The position numbers and the translations under genes are program-made. Positions 9,885-21,617 of a DNA stretch of 64,000 bases are shown one piece after another. Under the pieces are notes generated by a model that searched no databases, had not been told where the DNA came from, and saw only the letters and a list, made by a program, of their open reading frames with translations. Positions within the stretch are counted from its first letter, which is position 1. Each line of letters starts with the position of its first letter. The DNA comes from Viridothelium virens (lineage: Eukaryota; Ascomycota; Dothideomycetes; Trypetheliales; Trypetheliaceae), in assembly GCA_010094025.1 (NCBI GenBank), contig ML991771.1:963590-1027589 (forward strand). The letters run 5' to 3'.

Positions 9885-11085
9885 CTTGTGGTCCAAATGA
9901 CTCCTTTTCATAGATTATGGCAATGCATATCTGGAAGATTGCATAGGCTTCGCTACTAGCCCGTTATCCTTTAGCTGTAGCAAGATAGATTAACCTTGAA
10001 GTCACTCCAGGTAGAGCAGGGACACGGTAGTCTGTAATGGTTTCTCCAGCAAACAGAGGAAGAAGTGGGCTCTGTAGATAGACCATTAAAGGGATGACTT
10101 GGTGACTTGAACTTGATCTTTGCGTACAGGCAATATTGTGAAGATCCTTGGCGAGCCCGGGGTCTTCATCACGAACAATACGAACACAAGTGGATGGGAT
10201 AAGTTTTTTCATTGGACCTCTTCCACTTGTACCGCCGCTCGGCAAGAATTTCGTGCGAGGCTCGGTGTATTGGGTGGGCGACAGCTTCTCGGGCCAGCCT
10301 CACCGTATCTTCATGGGTTCATTTTTGATCGGCACCTGAGAGCTTTTGGGCTCCCAACCTATCGCTCATTGGTGGCGAGGAGAATTGAGTCAGCCGGCGG
10401 AAGCGGTTGGGAGTGGTGGCACCGTGGGATGGGATCACGGACGCGGCTACGGCTTCTTCGGCAAGGATACACTCATCGTCAGGTTGGCCGACCTTCAATT
10501 CCACTTCTACGACTTACTTTCCCCTCGTTTCCGCCTGCGTGCTGGTGGTTGTCGAGTCCAATTGCCACAGGCAGATCTGCCCACCTACCATTCGCCATCA
10601 AACATTCGCATCATCGTCCTATCGCGCCAACCCTGCATCTTTCGCAGCTTTCTGGGCCCCGCCGTCTGGTGTAAACTAGTACATCGTTTTATCGTACTCC
10701 GTATCTCGCTCTTCGGCTGTGTATGACGCCCGAGCTCGATCAGACATCACCATCTACTCCCATTACACGCCTCTTACTCGAGTCATCGTCCTCTGAATCG
10801 TCTTGAAGAACCTTCGCTGGGCGATGTATGCTTGGGAACAAATGATAACAACACCTTGGAGCAACTACTTGGGCTACATCCACTAGCAGCTTTTTCTCCG
10901 CCTGATAATCCTTTCAACCCATTTTGCGATCAAAGACTCTGCTGCCTCTGTGTTCTGGTCAATCGAGAAACACTGATATTCCCTTTACACCGCTATTTTC
11001 GTGTGCTGCAGTTCTTCGGGCATTTGGGACACGATTCGGGCAGATTTTTGGCTTGGAGTATCATTACAGTAGCAGCCGGTCCAGC
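9885..11085. other. Long intergenic stretch / putative leader of the Hal4-like kinase
   Basis: There is about 1.2 kb without an assignable gene. Several overlapping open frames occur on both strands between 9964 and 10726. On the minus strand one frame reads protein-like near 10110-10290 (KLSPTQYTEPRTKFLPSGG, then KKLIPSTCVRIVRDEDPGLA). It is broken by a stop upstream, has no good start, and I found no convincing splice model. One TACTCCGTA motif lies at 10695-10703. The pyrimidine-rich stretch before 11086 suits a kinase-gene promoter or long 5' UTR with upstream ATGs. Confidence 0.5.
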
Positions 11086-13617
11086 ATGTCGGAAAGAGAC
11101 CCGATTGAGACGGGCCAACAGGCCGTCAGATTCACCTCAGTGAATCAAGAAATATCTCCTGAGCCTGATTTACAACCAGTCGAGACTTTGACCGCGCCAG
11201 ACCATCCACCTAAGCAGAAGTTGACCGCAGAAGCCCAAGAGGAGCTGCGCAATCTCTCCGTCACTCTTCACAAGTCGAAGCTTCAAGCAAGGCGAATGGA
11301 GAATTTCGCTTATGAGCCCGTATCGCTACCACCATCAAGAGTACGTTGTTCACCCCGGACTTCGTTTCATTCCCATATTATCTTCCCTCTGCCGCGCATT
11401 GTATAATCTAACACTGCCTAGGCTCCATCGCCTTCGGGCTCTCAGAATCCGTCACGCCAAGCAACTCATTCAGCTGGCAACACACCACGTCAATCACCAC
11501 CTACTTCCGCTGTCCATTCTCCACCACTAACGCCGCATCACACCAACTCTCGTGAAGAATCAAGTAGCGCGACGACTGGCAAACTCGCTCCAAGCAAACA
11601 TGCCCATGATCCAGCAATCATGACACCCCAGGGTTCTCCTCCTCATGAACCTCCCCCTACTTCGGTGCCAAACGCATACGACGAACCGAAACTAGGCAGC
11701 GCGTCAACATCTGGTCCTTCTACCTCCTCGGGACAGATCTCAACCCAAGCATCTTCTGCGTCCGACTCATCTGGACCAGTCGCCAGTCATCCGAAGCATA
11801 CGCCAAATTTCACAGTAGGTCCTTTGGGAGACTCCCTCCCTCCATCTCATGAAGGTAGCCCAACTGGTACGCCTGGGAGTACGACCCCTGGCACGACAAC
11901 TCCCTATAGCCGACCTTTTACGCCTCAGGGGGAACGGGACGATCCATATGCCCGAAGCAAACGACCGCCACAGCCCAGAAATCTGGATGCAATCGATGCA
12001 AGGTTTATCTTCGGTAGCAGAGATCCACGACGGCAGACGTATGTGGGACCATCATCCTCAAGTCTACCCCGCCCTTCTGCCAGTGGAGTTGATATAGCTA
12101 AGGTGGAGAACAAGAGACACAGTTTGTTTGGTGGAGTTCCGAAACCACAAGAGGATAATGGATCCGTATCGTCGCACAAACCGCACGGCTCAATGTCGGA
12201 ATTAAAAAGATTTTTCAAAATTGGAGGCAACAAAGGTAAGGAAAAGCGTGCACAGTCGCCAACAGGCTCAAAAAGATCAAGTAGAATGTATACCTCTGGA
12301 TCTCGCACGCCTCCTCAGCAGCAAGTTGCTGCCGCCGCCCAACAAAGTGTTCCTTTTGCTGATGACCATGGCCTCCAAACAAAGTACGGGAAGTTCGGCA
12401 AAGTACTGGGCTCCGGTGCTGGGGGATCGGTCCGACTCATGAAAAGAAGTAGTGATGGCGTCACTTTTGCAGTGAAGCAATTCCGCGCTCGTCATTCCTA
12501 TGAGACTGAAAGAGAGTACAGTAAAAAGGTGACGGCAGAATTCTGCATAGGATCAACATTACACCATGGCAATATTATCGAAACGATGGACATTGTCCAC
12601 GAAAAAGGGACTTGGTATGAAGTGATGGAATATGCTCCGTACGATCTCTTCGCATGTGTCATGACGGGGAAGATGTCCCGCGAAGAATGCTCCTGCGCTA
12701 CTCTTCAGATTCTCAGTGGTGTCACCTATCTCCATAGCATGGGTCTTGCACACCGAGATTTGAAGCTTGACAACGTGGTCGTCAATGAACATGGGATCAT
12801 GAAGATAATTGATTTTGGTAGTGCAGTGGTGTTCCGATATCCCTTTGAGAATGACATTGTTCTTGCGAGTGGTGAGAAGCATAATCACTTGTCGATCCCC
12901 TGACTTTGCTAACGTTTCATAGGGGTCGTTGGATCTGATCCTTATCTTGCCCCGGAAGTGTACGACAATGCCAAGTACGACCCCCAGCCAACGGATATCT
13001 GGTCGCTTGCTATCATCTTCTGTTGTATGACTTTGCGCCGTTTTCCCTGGAAAGCGCCTCGAATATCCGATAATTCGTATCGCCTTTTCATTGCACCTCC
13101 AGATCCCGCCCAACAGGCTGCCGACACGAGGCGATCGTCTGAACAGGCCAAGTCTAGTTTGAACTTAGCCGAAGCCAATGATGACAGAAAGCGTGCAGCA
13201 TCCGAATCTGGACCTGTAGAGCGCGACGACGACAGCAAGTCTGTCGCGTCCAATCATCATCATCATCACCACCGCCACCACAATGGAGCAAAGTCAGATC
13301 CACCAACCTCGACAAATGGTGCAGGTCACGCTTCCTCTGAAGTCTCAAATTCCTCGTCGTCGCAGACATCACAGACTATCAAAGGGCCTTGGAGGCTACT
13401 GCGCCTGCTGCCGCGAGAAACTAGACATATTATCGGGCGCATGTTGGAAATTGACCCAAGGAGACGGGCAACACTGGAAGAGATTCTCCAAGATAAATGG
13501 GTCAGCTCGGCCCCAGTATGTAGGCAAGAAGAAGGGGGCCGGGTCATTAGGCAGGGTACTCATGAACACACTCTTGAGCCAGGTGGACAGGGTACGCCTG
13601 CTCCCAGTAAGAAGTAG
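11086..13617 (+). CDS. hal4: Serine/threonine protein kinase, Hal4/Sat4 type
   Basis: Exons 11086-11340, 11422-12871 and 12923-13617 give 799 aa; introns are 81 and 51 nt, with CTAAC branch sites. The first 420 residues are a Pro/Ser/Thr-rich disordered region. The kinase domain begins [19 protein letters not shown] and has VAIK-equivalent FAVKQF, catalytic [11 protein letters not shown] in IIDFGSA, and YLAPEVY. A low-complexity insert (around residues 635-700) includes a histidine run, before the C-terminal lobe ([22 protein letters not shown]). The tail [10 protein letters not shown].....HTHTLEP-like sequence is typical of the family. In yeast, Sat4/Hal4 kinases regulate Trk potassium transport and nutrient permeases, hence salt tolerance. 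Placement in this subfamily is firm; the target in this fungus is inferred. Confidence 0.93.
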
Positions 13618-14595
13618 GTTGCCGTTTGGATTAAGCGTCAGAAAATGGGGAATCATGATGCACACAGACGAACAGTGTCTTGACAGTCCGATGCGCACAC
13701 AGGAGCTCGTGAAGGGTTTGACTGCCATGGAATGTCATGAGGCAGGACTCAATTCGGCGAAAATTGGGAATACCAGGGATAATTGCATTAGATCGTTCAG
13801 GGCAGAGCAAAGTACCTAGTGCATAGATACGTCTTTTGGTTCGTCTTCCATATGCCAACGAGTCCGGCATTGTTGACTTTAGAGTCGTAGCAATAAAGTC
13901 GAGCTCAAATAGGTCGTAGCTGACAGTCAAGCAACCCAATGGATGTCGAAGGAGCAGATTGCCAGTATTCGTTGGGATAGTAGTACAATACCTATCCTTC
14001 TGACTATACGGAGTACACTCTTGAACTGAATTCACCACACCTGATATGGGTTAGCACACGCTGTAAATGATTTGAATCTCCGCAGGTTGATCGCGGCATC
14101 ACTCATGAACCATCAGATAGGCTTGCCAATGTGGAATGCACCCAAAGTTGTCGACGTCGACCTATTAAAGCAATCATGACATCCTACAGCTGCAATCTTC
14201 GCTACAGTGGTCTTTTCTCTCAACACGTCTGAAGGGAGAAAGTCGTGGCACTGGTTCACGCATTATAAAGCGAATGTTCTCAACCACGTTGAAAAACGAC
14301 CTGACCACACATCCGAAGCCCTGTCGACTGACAATATTTGCCCGGGGCCGACTCTATCGATCTCAAGTCAGGACACTCCTGGTCCCCTATCAAAATCCAA
14401 GTGATGAAGATTTGAGGATGACAGCATCAATATTTTCTAATTCAAGATTGTATAAATCTCATATATACAAAGAAAGAAGATCTGTGAGCTTCTCTGTCGA
14501 GAGAATGGAAGCACTTCACATGTTATCAGTCACGCATCCACCCAAAACCTCTTGAGGACGAGTCGTTTCAGCCTTTTTCTCCAAACCTGTCGTAT
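13618..14595. other. Convergent intergenic region
   Basis: This is 978 bp between the kinase stop and the acetylxylan esterase stop. Small open frames on both strands look non-coding. One TACGGAGTA motif lies at 14007-14015. It presumably holds both 3' UTRs. Confidence 0.6.
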
Positions 14596-15368
14596 TTACA
14601 ATTTGCTGTTCACGAATGTCAAAGCAGCCTGTCCGTACTCAGATCCGTAGCCCTGGTGTGTAGCTGCATCATTGCCATTGGAGCAGTAGGGATCGGCGGC
14701 ATCGCAGTAGCTTTGAATCTTTGACGAGAAGGAGCCGCAGGTGAAGCCATTCGGGCGAGCGTCGAATCCACCTGCGGTTGAAGTACCGACATTGAAGGGC
14801 TCCCCTGGAGAGTGTCTTGGGTCTCCCATCCAGATAACCGCCTTGACTTGAGCCTGTGCTGCAGTCGAGATGGTAGCTGCAGTGCTGCTGATTCCCTGGT
14901 TTGTATCACCACCTCCGCACAGTGCATCGTCGAAGATTTGAGCGCCCTGATGCCAATGTCGTTTCGTAAGCAATGCACATGAACCGTCTCGCACTCACTC
15001 CGTTCGTCTCCTTCACTGAAGCTCTCAGGTAGGAAAGTATTACTCACCTGCGAGTATCCGACAAGGACCAACTCCGTACTTGGGCATTCGCTGTTGAAAG
15101 AATTGACCTGGCTTGCTACAGCTGATACGCCTGCTTGCACCGATGAGCCGTAATCAGACCCCCCTGCTGCAGGATAGGAGATTGCTTCGGCTGTTGATCC
15201 AGAGTGAGCGTTCAGGATCAAATTAACGACTGTACCGGCAGATCCGTATCCGGCAGCAGCAGTTGTTTCTCGAGCTCCAAAGACATGGATATTCGGGCAG
15301 GCTCGACGCTCAAGTGGAGCAGCGAGTGCTTGACTGACAACAAGCGCTGCGGCGATTTTGTAGAACAT
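14596..15368 (-). CDS. Secreted acetylxylan esterase (CE5, cutinase-like fold)
   Basis: Exon 1 is 15048-15368, the intron 14947-15047 (101 nt), and exon 2 is 14596-14946; total 223 aa. An N-terminal signal peptide (MFYKIAAALVVSQALAAP) is followed by LERRAC, a likely propeptide cleavage site. CE5 features are CPNIHVFGARETT, the nucleophile motif GYSQG (Ser106), WMGDPRHSPG and a C-terminal CDAADPYC...THQGYGSEYG block. By comparison with known CE5 enzymes the triad is probably Ser106, Asp192 and His204. The intron falls directly after GYSQ. It removes acetyl groups from xylan outside the cell. No carbohydrate-binding module is attached. The sequence favours acetylxylan esterase over true cutinase. 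Confidence 0.93.
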
Positions 15369-16861
15369 GGTGGAGAGCAGAAGATGAGTGGTGCTTTTAG
15401 AAAACGAAGCGGTGATGTGAAGCGCAGAAACGAGCTCTGTAACCTTCTACAAGATCCTTTAAGTAAACCTGTGATTTGACGAGGCACTGTCGGAGCAAAG
15501 GATTAAGGAACGAAAGGGCCATAATGTTTTCCAATAGACAACCATGATCAACCGATCCGTGATGCTTGGAGGATACTACGCGTATTATTGGAGAAATCAT
15601 CCTGAAATTTCGCTCCTGCCGGAGCTAAGACCCAGGCTTGACTTCCGGTACGCTCATGACAGTAGATATTCGAAGATTAGTGACTTACCATTTTGCCTGA
15701 ATGAAAGTCACGCAGTCAGCAGACTTAGCAGGCTCAGCACATCCACTTTAGCAGCGTCTAACTGGGTGTACGCTTCGTAGTGAAGACATGAAGGTAGGCG
15801 TCGAGTGCTAGCCTTTCCTATTTGGACCATACTGAATTTATCCCAGACTTGGAATCATGGAATATGTGACATGAGATGTTTCACATACACAAGAACATCA
15901 TTCCCCGCAGACCCGGAAACTAGGGTTTCGGTAGCTTCCGCATCCGATCTTGCCTGATGTCATAAACCGAATACCAACATTGGTGAGCTCGCTCATTCAG
16001 GCTGAATTCTATAGGAGCCGCTCCAACATGAATACGGCATTTTGGATTATCTAAGCCCAACAAGGAGTTCCTTGTCACTATTTTCCGTGAAATCTAGGAT
16101 TCTGACTGTGGGTAAGATGAACGTTTACGTTTTATTGAGGCCCTTGGCTATGACTTGATAGAAGACCCGTTTCGACTTTAATCCTCACCCTGAACCGCAC
16201 CAATTTACTTAACATCGGTTACGTGGTTATGAGAGTGACGAAAATATTGTCGGCTCAAATCGTTGACTGCTGAGTTTTGACTTGGTGCCAGGAAAAGCTA
16301 GTGTTCTTTCCTCTCCCGGCTATTAAGACTTCCAATGCTGTACTCCGTACAATAGGGGTTATTCTGCCAATCCCTGCGACCTGTCTGGTGCGATTTGAGA
16401 AATTGGATGTGGTCATGATTGAGAAAACCCTCGTCAGACTGCAGAGCATTCCTCCAAATGCAACCACCTCTGCTTCCTGTCAAAAACCCCATCCACAAGA
16501 ATGCTGTTCGGATCATGCTCCATTTCTGGTTGCAAGTCCTCAACAATTGGTAGTCTGATGAAATAATTTTAGCAATCTAGTTCTGTACATCGAACACGTA
16601 ATTCGCGTCCTCGTTCGGTCAGCAAATAGGTCTTCTCAGTATCTAGTGGAGCACATGTACCCAGGGTCATTTTATGCATTCATATTCTATGCCGTTATGC
16701 TTACGAACACCGAAGGCGGAGACAAGCTACATGTAGATGATAGAGACCTTAGGTAAAGGTTCAACGCTATCTTCAGTTTGGTAACGACAATGTCTCCTAT
16801 CTGCTCTCAAGAACTCGAGGAGAAAAAAAAGAGGCGAGTACCAAGATGAAAAAAATTATCA
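15369..16861. other. Intergenic region upstream of acetylxylan esterase
   Basis: About 1.5 kb with only short frames that do not resemble proteins. One TACTCCGTA motif lies at 16341-16349. The part next to 15368 is expected to carry the esterase promoter. At the other end, an A-rich run just before 16862 is the Pol III terminator of the tRNA (a T run on its strand). Confidence 0.55.
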
Positions 16862-16972
16862 GGGTCTTGCCGCGACTCGAACGCGGGGCCTCTCGCAAAT
16901 CATACATACGACCTTGTATGTATAGAGCCTAGGTTACCCTAAGCGAGAATCATACCACTAGACCACAAGACC
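16862..16972 (-). tRNA. tRNA-Pro (anticodon AGG) with a 39-nt intron
   Basis: On the minus strand the acceptor stem GGTCTTG pairs with CAAGACC and leaves discriminator C. A D-arm (GTCTAGTGGTATGAT) and a T-arm (CCGCG-TTCGAGT-CGCGG) are present. The anticodon arm CTCGC-TTAGGG...T-GCGAG places AGG at 34-36. Exons are 16937-16972 and 16862-16897. The 39-nt intron 16898-16936 lies one base 3' of the anticodon, the canonical position, and contains CCTA complementary to the anticodon. A T-rich Pol III terminator follows at about 16850-16857. The internal A and B boxes look intact, so the gene is likely functional. Confidence 0.93.
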
Positions 16973-19233
16973 CATGTTCTACGAGTTATTGCGGCTTCAT
17001 GATCAAATTTTCAATATATTTCATCTCTTTGATAGATTTCATTTCTCTATCTTTCACAACTCTCGTCGTCCTTTTTAATTCTCTCTACTATTCAAGTCTA
17101 CTTCTGCTTCACTACTCACCGGAATACTGACTCCCTGCTTCTCTTATTTCTTCTACTATTTTTTGCAACTCGTCTTTTTTGACCTGATCTGTCACGGACC
17201 GTGGCCCATCAACATGCGCATAAGGTAGACCTGATCTACGGCTAAACCCCGGATGACGCTACATGCATGCACATAGGTCTGATTCACGGTTGAACCTCGG
17301 ATAAGGTCGGAGTTGACCCAGCATCGGAGCTAGGGGTTTTTCCGTGCGCAGACCTGATTATCAGCGAAGCCACGCACTCCAAAACCTCTCTGTAGCTAGG
17401 TAAATATTGGTTCATCAACAGTACATCTTAGTTTGCTACTCTGACGTAATCCTTCTCTCCTCTTTCCTGATCTATTTCTTGCCTTTCCGAATAGTTTCTT
17501 ACGGCCGTCAAAATCCAGAGCACGTGCACCTTTTGGAGGGAAGAGAATATCAAAAATGTAGCACGGAGTACGTCGCAATTTCAAGCGATTTGGGTATCGA
17601 GAGTACCTCTAATACAGAAGTAAGTAATGTACATCCGACGAATAACAAAACGCGTCTGGCCGATATCTCTCTCCATGCTCACATTAATTTTCGCAACTGC
17701 TCCGTCTCCCCTCAAATATATATAATCCTGTCCTGAGCAATCACTGGTACGTCAACACAGTCGCATGCATTTTGGCAACAAAGGTCAAACCGTGTATCAA
17801 AGGTTACGAGGTCCTAGATATCTCCATGTTCTGCATAGATGGCTGCAAACCTGGAACCATTCCGCCCCTTTTTGAGATGTACAATGACCTCGATATTCCT
17901 TGATCGCCTTCTCGAGCCTCTCGGGCGTAGCTTTAGCATCGCGTCATGCTACGTAGTATCCGGTTGAAGAGCCGGCGCTGTTTGGCATCGCTATGGATGA
18001 GTGAGGTTCCGAATCGAAAATGACATGCAGTATAGAAAACTGTTAGTGAGGCCGCAGCTGCCGCCATATTGATGCCCTGCTGGGCCTCCCCGTCATATGC
18101 ATATTTACGAGGAACACATGCTTCTAACTCAGCTCGTGCACAGGGAAGGACAGGAACTGACAGTCCCTTACTAAACGCTTTACCGATGCACCTAAGGTAT
18201 ATCGCGATTACGATTGCACACTGCCTCTGAGTCGCACCATGTCAAGGGCGATTGAAAATGATTCGGCATTGTTTCGGAAAAAGGTTGAACTGAGTATTTC
18301 TGGCCCATCTTATCGGGATCATTCATGTGTACATGTAGCTCCTTGGGGGAACGCCTGTAACTGTTAGGCTGTTATCGTCAACCTCCGGCTCTGGATTGGG
18401 TGATGTTTCCCATCATTGGGAAGTATCAGAGCCGACGCCTTGAAACAAGTTTTCGTAGGCTCCAGGAACTCATGGTCTGTAGACATGGTCCGCAATATAA
18501 CTTGGGCAATACGTACAGCCTTTCTCTCGAGCAAGGCCGATCTGCCTTTGAGTCTTGCGATTTTGTCCAGATGTTTGAAGCCGCAGGCGATGAATATGAA
18601 CCTTGATGCTCTCGAGGATCTCAGTCAGGAGCAGCGGGAAACTTCTGAGAAGACGAAAGGCGGTTCGACGAGTTGGATTGGGTGCTACATAGACCAAAAG
18701 ACTCGTCAGCATCGCCGCCTCGAAGCGGTTTTCGTTTCTTGAGATTGGTGGAGGCCCCTAAGAGTGTCCCACACTTTGAGTTTATGATTAGAAGTAAATC
18801 AGTCTACGGTGAGTGGCATGAAGAGGCCTTCTGTTATAGATCAGCTTGGGGTGAGGGAAGGGAAACTTGAATTCTTCAAGATCTGCAGGGCCGGGTACCC
18901 TCAGCTGTAGCAAGCCTAAAGAATCCGATTAGCAGGCATGGATGGATTGATCATATCAGACGACTACGCAGGAGTGGCGGAAAAGAAATGTAGCTGATGT
19001 CCTCGGACGAATCACAGTAACAGTGAGACAAATTCTACACCATGAGACTCGCGGTATGGGTGTGGGCCAAGGAGGCATACAGGATCTATTTCAGCATAGC
19101 AGATATCTATCATGATCCTTGTAGTCTTCCTCCAGGAGCCTTCGGTCTTCGGAAAGATACAGACTGCAACATTGTTCAAAGTCCGTGATGCTACCTAGAT
19201 GTTTGAGAAATATGATGCGGTTGAGGCAAGCCC
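16973..19233. other. Gene-poor intergenic region
   Basis: About 2.3 kb with no recognised gene. It includes a T/C-rich stretch just upstream of the tRNA, a degenerate short repeat at 17181-17365, and small frames near 18400-18740 on both strands that I could not relate to a family. These may be the debris of a decayed gene, but nothing identifiable remains. Confidence 0.5.
17181..17365. repeat. Degenerate tandem repeat with GACCTGAT core
   Basis: Four imperfect copies of a unit starting (A)GACCTGAT/GGTCTGAT occur at about 17181, 17228, 17276 and 17351. The second and third share a longer ACGG(C/T)T(A/G)AACC(C/T)CGGAT block. Spacing is about 47 bp for the first three. The origin is unknown. 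Confidence 0.5.
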
Positions 19234-20948
19234 TCAAAATTCGTTCGCGCATTCGTACGAAGTAGACATGATGGGATCACCATTCTTGTATTTGCTGACG
19301 GCGGGATATGGGCAAAGGGCCTGATGCCTAATCGTGCCATTGATTGCGCTGGCGCTGGTAGTTGCCAGAGTCTCCGGAACTGTACCATTCTCGACCCAAT
19401 CTCTTAATGCACCTAACACATCATCGGGTAGAGGTCCGTAGCCATTTCCACAGTGTCCAACACCAGGTGCGAAAAAGACACGGTAGAAATCTTGGGTGTC
19501 AGGGTAAATACTGTTGACACGGTCGTAGTAATTTGCGGTACCATTCGGCATTATGGTACTGTCAGCCAGCCCTTGCCAAGTAATCATCTTGGCGCCTCGT
19601 TTGCGGAAAGGTCCAAGATTTGCGTCGGAAGTACCGATTACGGAGTCATACTGTTGATGGGATTTTTGAAACAATGATTGAAACTCGGAGTAATCGATCT
19701 TGGCTGCAAAGGTTCAGCTAAGTTTGAACGGAGGTACTCAACTCTGCAACAGGTTCAAGTGAAGATTGGCTGCAACTTACCTGTATCAGCAGAGGCATTT
19801 TTGTACAGAAAATCTCTGAACCAACTATCCGAGATTGCAAAGGGTTGCGCGACTGTGGACCCGTTCGGCCACGTGAATGTTAGGGCTAGAGTGCTGAAGT
19901 TTGCTCCGCGCAGGATCCCGTACCATAGGCTATCGCCATCCAGTGTTGTCGGGCCTTTCCAGACCTGAGCAGCCGGGGCTCCGTCCTCAGTCCTGGGACC
20001 ATCCCAGATCATCCGAATGACCTTAGCCGTATCGTTTGAGAACACAACAGTTGAATTATCATCGCATTCAAAAGTTTGGCCCACGATAGTGACGGGATCG
20101 AAGAAGCAGCGTCCGGGTGCTCCGATGATACCGTCAACAAGGCCATCAATCGCATCACAAGCCGACACTGCGGCAGCAGTAGCATAGTCGAATTCGCATT
20201 GTCGCGGGAAATGACGCTCATTGTTCATCACTGTAAAAGGCCATTGCTGAGCAGGCGTGAAATCATTCCAATTCACAGCGGGAGCTGAAGCGACAATTCC
20301 ATCGTAATCATCGGGATAATTCTGCGCTTCGCCTAATCCTTGTCTCCCGCCCGTTGAGCATCCTTGCCAATAGGAGTATTTCGGAGGATTGCCGTAGAAA
20401 CTTTCGACGATTTGTTTCCCAATTACAGTCATTTCATGAACCGATCTCGACGCAAAATTCAGGAGAAGGTACTGATTCACGTTGCCAGGACTGGCAAGTG
20501 CCCATGCATCCGCAGAGTTTGGGTTCATACCAACTCCTGCATCTGTACCAACAGCGGCGTAGCCACGCTGGACTGCTGGAGCTAAAGTGTCCCAGTTGGA
20601 GACGGCCTCATATCCTCCTCCACCAATACCAACGAATCGTTCATTCCACGCCTCAAGAGGCAGCCAGACCTGGTTGAGGACAGTATCATTGGCGCCAGGA
20701 TGTGTGAGAGTGACGTTGATCTGACAGAAGCTAAGACCACTTATGTTCTGCGCAGGCCAATTGTTTGAGAAGGTCGGAATTTCAAGGGCGTAGTTTGTAA
20801 CGAGGGCGGTTGTCAACGAGGTTATTTCAGCGCCATAGACTTGAGGAGTTGCAATGCTGTTTGCTGAACATTGTGTGCTGTTGAGTGGAGTGGCTTGGAC
20901 ATAAAGCAAGTGCAAAAGAAGTAGCTGCAGAAGCTTCAGATTAGACAT
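19234..20948 (-). CDS. Secreted tannase/feruloyl esterase family protein
   Basis: Exon 1 is 19781-20948, the intron 19704-19780 (77 nt), and exon 2 is 19234-19703; total 545 aa. Start ATG 20948 (MSNLKLLQLLLLHLLYVQA) gives a clear signal peptide, so the longer upstream reading is rejected. Family motifs are VWLPLEAWNERFVGIGGGGY, the nucleophile in YWQGCSTGGRQG (Ser198), GIVASAPAVNW, and in exon 2 WHGLAD-like WQGLADSTIMP (Asp) and PGVGHCGNG (His). Many NxS/T sequons fit a secreted glycoprotein. The family hydrolyses ester links of ferulic or gallic acid. Which substrate this one prefers cannot be told from sequence. With the acetylxylan esterase about 4 kb away, it suggests growth on plant cell-wall material. 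Confidence 0.92.
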
Positions 20949-21617
20949 GATCAAATTCGAAGTGGGGTGGATATGAAAGCCTCGTAGAAGTTGGAGGAGT
21001 CGACGTCGACATACCTTCATGCAACTCGATACGGAGCATGCTCATCTCTACTCGCGACAGCGGAAACCGAGATTGCTGGAATAGTACCACTGCATTCCTC
21101 ACAGTATGCCGGGCATCGGCAACGCGGTACTGATCGTGAGGGGAATATCGTTCTCCTGGCTTGAGTGACGTAGTGGAGAAGAAGAATGGCGGGGAGAACT
21201 CTGGCATGGGTCAGGTCTTTTCTGGGAAGGAGGGGAGCGACAAGCGGAAGAAAGCGTACAGGACACGGTGGCACGCGTTCGACAGAAAACATTGCACCCC
21301 ACAATCAGGGGATACCTCATCGAGTAAAAGCGGCGGTACCAATACTTACGCGTGGACGGATGGAAGCTCTGGGATTTCAGATCGCACGTGATTACTCCCA
21401 AGCTCCTGGAAAGAGAACGACAGCTTTTCCCTAAATATAGAGTACTTTATCCTCCGAATTACGAATGAGCGTACCAAAACATCTTCATGTCTATGATCCT
21501 TTCCTACTAATCTCATACCAGTGTTGGAATACTAGGTTCTCTACAGGAACCTGGCAATGATAGAAGGAATCGAAAATGTCTGGCATAACAAACTCTGCTC
21601 ATGGTATCCAAGGAAAC

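Noticed and set aside
17181-17365. Possible CRISPR-like array
   Set aside because: Copies are degenerate and unevenly spaced, and this is a eukaryotic nuclear sequence.
18400-18742. Open frames on both strands near 18.5 kb
   Set aside because: No motif or splice structure could be recognised; left as unassigned intergenic DNA.
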